Origin: DATNBT01 sp964579765
GTDB taxonomy: Bacteria; Acidobacteriota; Vicinamibacteria; Vicinamibacterales; CAVVIG01
DNA length: 17,292 nt
Direction: 5' to 3'
Assembly: GCA_964579765.1 (NCBI GenBank)
Contig: CAZOIK010000210.1
Location: forward strand, 1-17,292
In this document: positions 1-7,619 of the stretch, piece after piece
How positions within the stretch are numbered: the stretch's first letter is position 1
How the letters are laid out: every line of letters begins with the position of its first letter
The notes under the pieces: model-generated
What the model was told of the DNA's origin: nothing
Databases searched by the model: none
Seen by the model: only the letters and a program-made list of their open reading frames with translations
Translations under genes and position numbers: made by a program

Positions 1-96
1 GATCACGGCGGCGACGCCTAAGATCATCCCGAGCATAGTCAGCGCCGTGCGCAGCTTGTTGCGCATGAGCGACTTTAGCGAGATGCGGAACACCAT
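1..96 (-). CDS. MacB/FtsX-type ABC transporter permease, 5' end only (cut by window edge)
   Basis: Only about 32 N-terminal codons are present. They read MVFRISLKSLMRNK, then LRTALTMLGMILGVAAVI, the usual start of a MacB/LolC-type permease: a short cytoplasmic helix, an RNK-LRT-LTMLG motif, then the first membrane segment. The product would be the membrane subunit that works with the ATPase just upstream and the MacA-like adaptor. The ATPase stop codon lies 28 bases upstream, so the genes form one operon. The ATG at 94-96 is the first standard start, but the only good Shine-Dalgarno (GAGGAG, 115-120) lies 18 bases away from it. An in-frame ATT at 106-108 sits 6 bases from that site and could be the true start. 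The family call is good despite the short fragment; the substrate is unknown. Confidence 0.75.
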   Translation of the reverse strand, partial: MVFRISLKSLMRNKLRTALTMLGMILGVAAVI

Positions 97-124
97 GACG
101 ATCGAAATAGTGCGCTCCTCGAAA

Positions 125-883
<759 letters not shown>

Positions 884-885
884 TG

Positions 886-2574
886 CTACCGGCCGCGGAA
901 TCCGCCCGGCCCGAATCCGCCGCGCTGCTGACCGAGCAGCGGGTTGCCCGTCGCCCCGGCGGCCGTCCGGGTCGATGAGGCGCCCGTGACCCCCGTCACC
1001 ACTTCGGCGCCTTCCTGCAATTCGCTGGTCGCGAGCTCCGTGAAGGTGCCGTCGGTGACGCCCAGCCGCACGGTGACGGGCTTCAGCTGCTTGTCCACGT
1101 AGAGCCACACGCGACCGGGCGACGTCGTCACCGAGAGCGGCTTGAACAACGCCTGCAGCTCTGCGCTGTTCTGCGGTTCGCCGTATCGCGGCGTGAACAC
1201 GAACCCGTTCTGCGCCGTGGCCCCGGACGGCTTCTTCGCGCCGCCCTTTCCGGACACGAGCTGCTCGAACGCCGAGGTGTCCATCCCGCGGCCCTTCATC
1301 CGCTCGAGGAACTGCTTCTGCTCGTCGGGCGACATCGACTTGAAGCGCTCCATCATCCGTGCCTGACGATCCGGGTTGTCGCCGAAACCACCGCCGGATC
1401 GGCCGGCGCCGCTGGGGCTCGCGCCCTGCTGCGCCGGGGCCGCCGAGCCTGACGCCGCGCGGTTTCCGTTGCCGCCGCCAAAGCCTCCGCCGCCTTGACC
1501 GAACGCGCCGCCGCCGCGTCGTCCCCGACCGCCGCCCTGCGCCTCCGGCGGCACCGGCTGGTTGAGCATGGCGAACACGTCAACGCTCGGGCGGAAGCGA
1601 ATCGCGGTGTTCGGCACGCGGAGCACATCGCTTTTGCGCGCGACCTGGATCTTCAGATTCGCCGTCATCCCGGGCTTCAGCCGCAGGTCGTTGTTCGGGA
1701 CGCTGATGATCGTCGCGTACGTCGTCACGTTGTTGACGACGGTGGGATTCAGGCGGATCTGCGCCACCGTGCCATGGAAGTCGGTGCCCGGGAAGGCATC
1801 GACCCGGAACGTGACGTCCTGCCCGGGCGTGATGCGGCCGACGTCCGACTCGTCGATGTTGCCGCTGACCTGCATCTGCGTCAGGTCTTCCGCGATGACG
1901 AACAGCTGCGGTGCGGTCATGCTGGCCTGCACCGTCTGGCCGATGTCCACGCTCCTGGTCGTCACGATGCCGTCGATGGGCGAGGAGATGACCGTGTGTT
2001 CGAGGTTCGTCTGCGCCGTGTTCAGCTGCGCCGTGGCGGCTTCCACGTTGGCGGTGGCCTGCTGAATCTGCGACTTGTCGAGCTCGAGGCCGGCCGCGCC
2101 CTGGTCGGCTTGCGCCTTCGCCTGATCGAGCTGATCCTGCGAGATCAGGTTCTGCTTGCGCAGCTCCTGATCCCGCTGGTAGGTGAGGCGCAGGTAGGTG
2201 ACATTGGCCTGGTCGCGCGCCTGCTGCGCCTTCGCGTTCTCGAGGTTCGCTCTCGACTGGGCGAGCTGCGCCTTGGCCTGCTGCACCTGCGACTCGAAGA
2301 GCGTCGGATCGAGCTTCGCGATCACCTGGTTCTTCTTCACGAGCGAGTTGAAGTCGGCGCCAAGCCACGCGATGTTGCCCGAGACCTGGCTGCCGACCGT
2401 GACGCTGATGACCGGCTGGAGCGTCCCCGTGGACGCCACCGCGTCGATGACGTCGCCCCGGGTGACGGGCGCGGTCTGCACCGAGATCTGCGGCGCGTTG
2501 TGCTTCATGTAATAGGCGCCGGCGCCGCCACCCACGGCGGCGATGATGACGAGGATGATGATCGCGCGTTTCAT
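886..2574 (-). CDS. MacA-like periplasmic adaptor (membrane fusion protein) with Gly-rich insert
   Basis: This 562-residue HlyD/MacA-family adaptor would bridge the inner-membrane ABC permease and the TolC channel encoded next door. Residues 3-21 form an N-terminal membrane anchor. A lipoyl-like half (TLQPVISVTVGSQVSG) follows, then a long Ala/Gln-rich coiled-coil hairpin (about 90-190), the second lipoyl half (VISSPIDGIVTTRSVDIGQTV) and a beta-barrel. Ordinary MacA proteins are about 370-400 residues. The excess lies at about 340-455, between the barrel motif VLRVPNTAIRFRP and the last domain (GRVWLYVDKQLKPVTVRLG). It is a Gly/Arg/Ser/Ala-rich stretch followed by a charged helix, MSPDEQKQFLERMKGRG, which resembles the LTxxQ motif of Spy/CpxP proteins. 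The C-terminus is also Gly-rich. GAGG lies 4 bases before the ATG. Family assignment is firm; the role of the insert is unknown. Confidence 0.93.
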   Translation of the reverse strand: MKRAIIILVIIAAVGGGAGAYYMKHNAPQISVQTAPVTRGDVIDAVASTGTLQPVISVTVGSQVSGNIAWLGADFNSLVKKNQVIAKLDPTLFESQVQQAKAQLAQSRANLENAKAQQARDQANVTYLRLTYQRDQELRKQNLISQDQLDQAKAQADQGAAGLELDKSQIQQATANVEAATAQLNTAQTNLEHTVISSPIDGIVTTRSVDIGQTVQASMTAPQLFVIAEDLTQMQVSGNIDESDVGRITPGQDVTFRVDAFPGTDFHGTVAQIRLNPTVVNNVTTYATIISVPNNDLRLKPGMTANLKIQVARKSDVLRVPNTAIRFRPSVDVFAMLNQPVPPEAQGGGRGRRGGGAFGQGGGGFGGGNGNRAASGSAAPAQQGASPSGAGRSGGGFGDNPDRQARMMERFKSMSPDEQKQFLERMKGRGMDTSAFEQLVSGKGGAKKPSGATAQNGFVFTPRYGEPQNSAELQALFKPLSVTTSPGRVWLYVDKQLKPVTVRLGVTDGTFTELATSELQEGAEVVTGVTGASSTRTAAGATGNPLLGQQRGGFGPGGFRGR

Positions 2575-2598
2575 GAGACCTCGGTGTCTGCTCTGGCG

Positions 2599-4350
2599 TT
2601 AGCGGACCGCCGTCGTCGCGGTGCCGACGAGGGTCACGTTGAGGTTCTGCAGCGTCGTCTGCTGCAGGCGGTCGAGCTCGACGAGCGAGTTCCGGTAGTT
2701 CAGAACCGCCTGCAGCTCGTTGTTCTGCGCCGTCGCGAGATCGCGCTGCGCCTGGATGACGAGGTAGTTGGTGGACATGCCGACCTGGAACTTGCTGCGT
2801 TCGGCGTCGAGCTCCTGCTGCGCCAGCTCGCGCGCGGCCTGCGCCGCCTGCACGCGCTCGACGTTGTTCTGCACGGTCACGGCGGCGTTGGTCACGTCGC
2901 TCGCGATCTGCAGTTCGACCTGCTTCAGCTGCGCCGAGGCCTGGTTGAGCTGCACCTTGGCGCGCGCCGCGGCGGCTTCCTGTGAGCTGAAGCCGAGCGG
3001 GTAGCTGAGGTTCAGGGTGACGGTCCACCGCGGGTAGTTCGCGCCCCAGAGCGAGCTGAACGCGTCACCGTATCCGCCCGGAATCGTGTTGGTGATCGGG
3101 TTGACCTGCTGGCCGACGCCGGTGCCGGCGCGGACAAGCTGCGTGCCGCCCAGTCCGACGAGCCCGTAGTTGGCGACGAGATCCGCCTGGGGCAGGAGCT
3201 GATCCTTCAGGAACTTGACGGTGACGTCGTTCATCGCGACGTTCTTCTCGGCGATCTGCAGATCGGTGCGTTCCGAGAGCGCGCGGCGCACGGCGGCCTG
3301 CACGTCGATCGTTTCCGGCGCGAACTGCGGACGTTCCACGGGATCGAGCGTCGCGGTCCACAGCGGATCGTTCGTGCCGCCGACGATGAGCTGCTTGAGG
3401 CTGATCTCCGCCGTGCGCATCGTCGTCTGCGCGGCGACGAGATTCTGGCGGGCGGTGGCCGCCTGCGACTGCGCCTGGACGACGTCGATCGGCGCCATCG
3501 TGCCGATCTGCACGCGCGTCTGGTTGTCGCTCACCAGCTGGTTGGCGAGATCGAGCGACTGCTGGGCGACGTCCACCGACTGCACGGCGAAGACGTAGTT
3601 CCAGTAGGCCTCGCGGACGTTCGACAGCGTGTTCGTGATCTGCGCGCGCAGCTCGACGTCGGTGACGTCGCGCGTCAGCTTGGTGATCTGCAGCGTCTGC
3701 CGCGTCGAGTCGGTGCGCAGCCCGCGCATCAGCGGCTGCGTGTACTGGGCCGACCAGTTCGTGTTGAACACAGGGTTGAACAGCGAGAGCGGGCTCGTCG
3801 TGCTCTGCTTGTTGTTGTTCAGCGTGAGCGCGTACCCGCCGCCGCCCCACGGGACGTTCTGCGTGATGCCGCCGTTGAAGGTCGTCAGGCCCGCGACCAC
3901 GGGCAGCGCCGCCGCGCCGGCGATCGTGCTCGTGGACGGCACCGTCTGCGACTGCGTCGCCAGCTGCGAGGTGAGCGACGGCTTGTAGATCGAGTAGACG
4001 CTCGCGTAGGCGAGGTCGTTGATCTGCGGGTTGAGCCGCGCCACGGCGATGTTCAGGTTGTGATCGAGCGCCGCCTTCACCGCGTCGTCGAGCGTCAGCG
4101 ACACGACGCCGGTCGAGCCCGGCGTCGGCTGAACGGCCGGGCGGCTGGGCGCCGGCGTACCGGGCGTCGGCGACGGCTCCTGTGACTGTCCCGCCTGCTG
4201 CTGGGCCAGCGCAGCCTCGACGGCGCGGCTGAGCAGCTGCTGGAAGCGCGTCTGGGGCGCCTGCTGCGCGGAGGCGCGCGGCGCGTAGGCCAGGAGGACC
4301 GCCGCAGCGGCGGCACAGCTCAACACTCGATTCGGGCGTTTCACACTCAT
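2599..4350 (-). CDS. TolC-family outer membrane efflux protein
   Basis: This 583-residue outer-membrane channel would be the exit duct for the MacA/MacB-type pump encoded downstream. It has a signal peptide (SVKRPNRVLSCAAAAAVLLAYAPRASA) and a Gln/Pro-rich linker. The two OEP repeats are seen in LTLDDAVKAALDHNLNIAVARL near the start, long alpha-helical stretches rich in Ala/Gln, and a second LNLSYPLG...EAAAARAKVQLNQASAQL segment. Two ATGs lie 6 bases apart. I chose 4350 because AGAGG (4357-4361) is spaced 6 bases from it, whereas it abuts the ATG at 4356. The gene is 24 bases upstream of the adaptor and 28 bases downstream of the LTxxQ gene, so co-transcription is likely. The family is clear; the exported substrate cannot be read from sequence. 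Confidence 0.93.
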   Translation of the reverse strand: MSVKRPNRVLSCAAAAAVLLAYAPRASAQQAPQTRFQQLLSRAVEAALAQQQAGQSQEPSPTPGTPAPSRPAVQPTPGSTGVVSLTLDDAVKAALDHNLNIAVARLNPQINDLAYASVYSIYKPSLTSQLATQSQTVPSTSTIAGAAALPVVAGLTTFNGGITQNVPWGGGGYALTLNNNKQSTTSPLSLFNPVFNTNWSAQYTQPLMRGLRTDSTRQTLQITKLTRDVTDVELRAQITNTLSNVREAYWNYVFAVQSVDVAQQSLDLANQLVSDNQTRVQIGTMAPIDVVQAQSQAATARQNLVAAQTTMRTAEISLKQLIVGGTNDPLWTATLDPVERPQFAPETIDVQAAVRRALSERTDLQIAEKNVAMNDVTVKFLKDQLLPQADLVANYGLVGLGGTQLVRAGTGVGQQVNPITNTIPGGYGDAFSSLWGANYPRWTVTLNLSYPLGFSSQEAAAARAKVQLNQASAQLKQVELQIASDVTNAAVTVQNNVERVQAAQAARELAQQELDAERSKFQVGMSTNYLVIQAQRDLATAQNNELQAVLNYRNSLVELDRLQQTTLQNLNVTLVGTATTAVR

Positions 4351-4378
4351 GGGCATCCTCTGTCGCGAGAAGTGGAGA

Positions 4379-4867
4379 CTAGGGCCGCTGGCCAGCAGAG
4401 GGAGTCGGGGCCGCGGCGCCCGCGCGCTCGCGCGCCTGATCGCGCAGCATCTTGAGCTTCACCCGCTGCTCTGGCGTGAGCAGCTGCCGATGGTGCCAAA
4501 TCAGCATCGTCCGGGCTTTGTTCAGATGGCTGCGGATCGCCTCGACCTTGTCCACCTGGTGGGTCACGACCACTTCGTCTGCGTTCATCTCGATTAGACG
4601 AGAGAGCTCGGCTTCCTGACGATCCAGCTCGTCACGGCCTCGCCGAAGCTCGGGAAGCGCCGCCTGCCAGATCGACTCGAGCCGGGTGACCTGGTCCGAC
4701 GTCAGGCCGAGGTGCTTCTGATAGCTGTCGTCCCTCCACCAGGCGAACCGGGGAGGGGGCTGTCCGTTCTGCTGAGCCGGAGGGGCCGCCGGAGCCTGAG
4801 CCAGCAGCGGCACCGCCGGCACGAGCAGCCCCAGACACAGCACGACCCGTCCAAACTGCCGTTTCAT
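4379..4867 (-). CDS. Spy/CpxP-like periplasmic LTxxQ-motif protein
   Basis: This small 162-residue secreted protein has an N-terminal signal peptide (hydrophobic core VVLCLGLLVPAVPLLA, likely cut after about residue 23-25). A Pro/Gln-rich linker and a long all-helical charged domain follow. It carries two LTxxQ-type motifs, LTSDQ (55-59) and LTPEQ (130-134), the hallmark of the Spy/CpxP/ZraP/CnrX superfamily of periplasmic chaperones and stress sensors. The region between them (ALPELRRGRDELDRQEAELSR) matches the antiparallel helical-hairpin pattern. It is encoded directly before the TolC/MacA/ABC genes and after the sigma/anti-sigma/ispH genes, so a role in envelope-stress sensing or chaperoning is a reasonable inference. 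It could equally be a metal-binding ZraP-like protein, although no obvious metal cluster is present. GAGG lies about 11 bases before the ATG, a weak ribosome site. Confidence 0.8.
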   Translation of the reverse strand: MKRQFGRVVLCLGLLVPAVPLLAQAPAAPPAQQNGQPPPRFAWWRDDSYQKHLGLTSDQVTRLESIWQAALPELRRGRDELDRQEAELSRLIEMNADEVVVTHQVDKVEAIRSHLNKARTMLIWHHRQLLTPEQRVKLKMLRDQARERAGAAAPTPSAGQRP

Positions 4868-4929
4868 TGCGTCACAACCTCAGTAAATACGCGTGCTTAT
4901 GGCAAATACGACGAGGTCGGACGATTTGT

Positions 4930-6117
4930 TTAGCTCAGCGACGGCGAGGCGGCGGTGAGTTCGTCGAGTCGGACGATGGCCGATCCGACGAGGTTGTCCG
5001 GGGTGGATGCCCCCGACGTCAGACCGATGGACACCGGGCCGGTCGGCAGCCAGCCGTCCGTCACGAGTTCGGACTTGGTGCCTACCGGGCGATGGCGGAT
5101 GGCGTGGGCCGAGAGGAGGCAGTCGGGGTCGGCGATGTGGTAGGTCGGCCTGATGCCGGCGCAGATCCGCGCGAGATTGCACGTGTTGCTGCTGTTGTAG
5201 CCACCGATGACGAGCATCAGATCCACCGGCCGGTCCCGCAGCAGCGCGACGACGGCGTCCTGACGGTCCTGCGTGGCGCTGCAGATCGTGTCGAACGCCT
5301 GGTAGCGTCCCGCGACGGCCTGCGCACCGTACCGATCCCGCATCGCGTCCCGCAGCATGTCGCCGATCTCCAGCGACTCGGACATGAGCATCGTCGTCTG
5401 GTTGGCGAGGCCGATGTGCTGCAGGTCGCGGTCGGGCTCGAACCCCGGCGAGACGGCCTGCTTGAACCGTTCGAGAAACGCCGCCGCGGCGCCGCCGTCG
5501 CGGATGAAGTCGCACACGACCTGCGCTTCGGCCTTGTCGAAGACGACGAGATAGCGGCCACCCGCTTCGACGGCGTGCGAGGCGGTGGCCTGCGTCTCTT
5601 CGTGCCAGACCTTGCCGTGAATGACAGAGGTGTAGCCGCCCTCGGCGTACCGCCGCACGTTTTTCCAGACGTTCAACACCGAGCCGCAGGTCGTGTCGAT
5701 GAGCGTGCAGCCGCGGTGTTCGAGCTGCTGGAGCATCGCGACCGTCACGCCGAACGCGGGCAGAATCACCACGTCCTCCGGCGCGACGTCGTCCACGCCG
5801 CCCGGCGCCCGATCGAGAAACTGGATGCCCATGCCGTGCAGCTTCTCGTTCACGTGCGGGTTGTGAATGATCTCGCCGGTCAGGAACACGCGGCGATCGG
5901 GAAACCGCTCCCGCGTCTGGTAGGCGTAATCGACCGCGCGGTCCACGCCGTAGCAGAACCCGAACTCGCGTGCGAGGTGCACGGTCAGACGGCCGGACCG
6001 GAACGTAAAGTCGTCGGCCTTGATCTGTTCGACGATGCCGCTGTGGTAGTTCTCGGCGAGCCGGCCGGCGACGGCCTGTTTGAGGTCGAGGCCTTTCCTG
6101 AAGATGAGGGAGGCCAA
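4930..6117 (-). CDS. ispH: 4-hydroxy-3-methylbut-2-enyl diphosphate reductase (long IspH type)
   Basis: IspH is the last enzyme of the MEP isoprenoid pathway. It is a cytosolic iron-sulfur protein that reduces HMBPP to IPP and DMAPP. The three cluster cysteines are visible: C55 (FGFCYGV), C144 (DTTCGSV) and C279 (TICSATQDRQ). The EIIHNPHVN motif, the HEET acid-base motif (172-175), GGYNSSNT and the C-terminal SGAS-TP motif are also present. At 395 residues with a roughly 45-residue N-terminal extension and HGK-HEETQATAS wording, it belongs to the long plant/cyanobacterial-like form rather than the roughly 315-residue E. coli form. The start is TTG at 6117. The next possible start (GTG, residue 46) would remove the family-typical extension. 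The anti-sigma stop TGA lies one codon upstream in the same frame, and no Shine-Dalgarno is seen. It is probably translated from the sigma-operon message. Confidence 0.93.
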   Translation of the reverse strand: MASLIFRKGLDLKQAVAGRLAENYHSGIVEQIKADDFTFRSGRLTVHLAREFGFCYGVDRAVDYAYQTRERFPDRRVFLTGEIIHNPHVNEKLHGMGIQFLDRAPGGVDDVAPEDVVILPAFGVTVAMLQQLEHRGCTLIDTTCGSVLNVWKNVRRYAEGGYTSVIHGKVWHEETQATASHAVEAGGRYLVVFDKAEAQVVCDFIRDGGAAAAFLERFKQAVSPGFEPDRDLQHIGLANQTTMLMSESLEIGDMLRDAMRDRYGAQAVAGRYQAFDTICSATQDRQDAVVALLRDRPVDLMLVIGGYNSSNTCNLARICAGIRPTYHIADPDCLLSAHAIRHRPVGTKSELVTDGWLPTGPVSIGLTSGASTPDNLVGSAIVRLDELTAASPSLS

Positions 6118-6120
6118 CGC

Positions 6121-6774
6121 TCAGCGCGCGAAGTCGCGGACTTCGCGGATGTGCGGCGTGAGCGCGTCGAACGCGGTCAGTTCGCTCGTGTGCGGCCGAT
6201 CCAGCACCGCTTCGAGATCAGACATGAACTTGTCGTCGGTGTCGTTGACGACGGCGGCCGGCTTCACGTCGGGCGACGACATGCGGGCATGCGCGGCCGG
6301 GTTCACCAGCTGGCGCGTGCCGGCGTTCGCCGCCATCCGGTGGCTGGTGCCGGCCGGTTCGACGCGCGGGCTGAAGTTGAAGATGGTGCCGGCGGCGACG
6401 CCGACGAACAGGCCTGCGGCGGCGGCCGCCGCGATCCAGCGCGCCGCGAGGCGGGCGCCCGCCGGACGCGCGTGCTGCGACACGAACCGGGCGGGGAAGG
6501 TGATGACGCGCGCCGCGCGTCCGACGAACTCGAGGCGCCGCGTGATCTCCTGCTGCTGCGCGCGAAGCCGCTCGGGCGGAAACAGCGCGGCGATCTCGGC
6601 GTCTGCGTCGTCGCGAAGGTCGGTGAGGAACGTGCAGACCTCTGCGTAACGGCGCGCGCACGACTCGCAGTCGCCGAGGTGCTCGGCCGAGGGCGGATCG
6701 AGCGCTTCGCCCCGGCGCTCGGCGTAGTAGCACTCGTAGAGCAGGTCCTCCTGCAGATGCGCCCTGACGCTCAT
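6121..6774 (-). CDS. Zinc-type (ZAS) transmembrane anti-sigma factor
   Basis: This 217-residue membrane protein is predicted to bind and silence the ECF sigma factor encoded just upstream. The cytoplasmic N-terminal domain carries a zinc anti-sigma motif, H32-x3-C36-x2-C39 (EHLGDCESC). A helical linker follows, with one membrane segment at about 113-132 (WIAAAAAAGLFVGVAAGTIF) and a periplasmic tail of about 85 residues. The tail has no recognisable domain. Its ATG overlaps the sigma TGA in an ATGA junction (6771-6774), the usual translational coupling for sigma/anti-sigma pairs; this fixes the start, and longer readings of the same frame lie inside the sigma gene. Release could be by proteolysis or by loss of zinc on oxidation; the sequence does not say which. 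The sequence is too divergent to assign a named subfamily. Confidence 0.82.
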   Translation of the reverse strand: MSVRAHLQEDLLYECYYAERRGEALDPPSAEHLGDCESCARRYAEVCTFLTDLRDDADAEIAALFPPERLRAQQQEITRRLEFVGRAARVITFPARFVSQHARPAGARLAARWIAAAAAAGLFVGVAAGTIFNFSPRVEPAGTSHRMAANAGTRQLVNPAAHARMSSPDVKPAAVVNDTDDKFMSDLEAVLDRPHTSELTAFDALTPHIREVRDFAR

Positions 6775-7481
6775 GGCTGTCCTCCGAGCAGCGCCCGCAG
6801 CTTGCGTGCGGCGCGGAACAGATGAACACGCACGGTCGATTCGTTGAGCCCGATCATCGCGCCGACTTCTCGCGGGGTGCAGTCGCCGTAGTGGCAGAGC
6901 ATGAACACCGTGCGCTGGCGGCCCTCGAGTCGCTCGACGGCGGCCGTCATGCGCGCGCGCCGCTCGCGCGCGAGCAGGCGCGCCTCCGGGTCGGCCTGCG
7001 GCACGGCCCCGCCGGTGGCAATCGCGCGGCGATCGCTGAGGCTGGCGGCGCCCGAACCGGCGTCGTCGGCCGGCACGATCCAGCGATCGCGCCGGACGCG
7101 CGCCTTGCGCCGATCGAGGCAGCCGTTGATGAGAATGCGCGTGAACCAGACCTCGAACGGCCACGCCTCGCGATAGGACCCGATGTGGCTGAAGACCTTG
7201 ACGAACGCGTCTTGAACGGCTTCGTCGGCCTCGGCCGTGTCGCGGAGATACTGGAACGCAATGCGCAGCGCGCGCCGCTGGTGCGCGACGACGAGCCCCT
7301 CGAACCGCTCGCGCGCCTGGTCGAGGTCGCCGCGCTCGACGAGCGCGCGAATCTCGACGGCGAGGCGCGAATCGTCCGACAGGACCGCCGGCGCCGGACG
7401 CCGGGACGAACTCTCGGCGGGCTGAGCGGACGGCACCTCGGCGGCGGTGGCGGCGTTGTTGTTGCGCACTTCAGTACTCAT
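6771..7481 (-). CDS. ECF-family RNA polymerase sigma factor
   Basis: This 236-residue sigma-70 family, extracytoplasmic-function type protein directs RNA polymerase to a stress regulon. Region 2 is visible at about 60-130 (RALRIAFQYLRDTAEADEAVQDAFVKVF, then WFTRILINGCLDRRKA). Region 4, with a helix-turn-helix, lies at about 185-233 (LEGRQRTVFMLCHYGDCTPREVGAMIGLNESTVRVHLFRA). A variable Ala/Gly-rich linker joins them, and region 3 is absent, as expected. The N-terminus (about 40 residues, Asn/Ala/Ser/Pro rich) looks disordered and is longer than in most ECF factors. The ATG at 7481 follows TAGAGG at 3-4 bases. The anti-sigma gene overlaps the 3' end by 4 bases. A candidate promoter lies about 30 bases upstream. 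Whether the sigma controls its own operon cannot be seen; I found no clear GGAAC/CGTC-type ECF motif. Confidence 0.93.
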   Translation of the reverse strand: MSTEVRNNNAATAAEVPSAQPAESSSRRPAPAVLSDDSRLAVEIRALVERGDLDQARERFEGLVVAHQRRALRIAFQYLRDTAEADEAVQDAFVKVFSHIGSYREAWPFEVWFTRILINGCLDRRKARVRRDRWIVPADDAGSGAASLSDRRAIATGGAVPQADPEARLLARERRARMTAAVERLEGRQRTVFMLCHYGDCTPREVGAMIGLNESTVRVHLFRAARKLRALLGGQP

Positions 7482-7514
7482 AAGCCTCTACGACCTGGCG
7501 GCACGCGCGTTTAC

Positions 7515-7542
7515 AGTCTACCAGAGCCGTGCGAATTGTTGA
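7515..7542 (-). promoter_or_regulatory. Candidate promoter of the sigma/anti-sigma operon
   Basis: On the minus strand, TAGACT (7515-7520) is preceded by TGG, giving an extended -10 (TGnTAnnnT). TCAACA (7537-7542) stands 16 bases upstream as a four-of-six match to the -35 hexamer. Transcription would start near 7508, leaving a leader of about 27 bases before the sigma ATG. It looks like a housekeeping rather than an ECF-type promoter. This is inferred from consensus match only. Confidence 0.4.
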
Positions 7543-7588
7543 CGGGGAGAGAGGCCAGCGAGTACTCTTTTGAGCTTCATCGTATATT
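7539..7588 (+). promoter_or_regulatory. Candidate promoter region of pckA
   Basis: The 138-base divergent gap holds two weak options for pckA. TTGACG (7539-7544) with TACTCT (7563-7568) has an 18-base spacer. TATATT (7583-7588) is a good -10 without a convincing -35. The tract from 7563 to 7619 is clearly more AT-rich than its surroundings. The -35 of the first option overlaps that of the divergent sigma promoter. The choice between the two cannot be settled from sequence. Confidence 0.35.
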
Positions 7589-7619
7589 GTTGGACCTTCT
7601 TAGCTTAGGAGTCTTGTAA

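Noticed and set aside
1525..1545. Gly/Arg codon-rich stretch in the adaptor gene as a CRISPR or tandem DNA repeat
   Set aside because: The repeats are irregular GGN/CGN codons in one coding frame, with no fixed unit or spacers.
1495..2985. 496-residue plus-strand open frame opposite the adaptor and TolC genes
   Set aside because: Shadow translation spanning two genuine minus-strand genes. It has no domain or start signal.
4868..4929. 62-base gap before the LTxxQ gene as an ECF-sigma-dependent promoter
   Set aside because: I could not find a GGAAC-type -35 with a matching -10. TTGCCA and TATTTA are present but wrongly spaced.
4867..6825. 652-residue plus-strand open frame opposite ispH and the anti-sigma gene
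   Set aside because: Arg/Ala/Asp/Val-rich shadow of two well-recognised minus-strand genes. No domain and no ribosome site. Long antisense frames are expected at this GC content.
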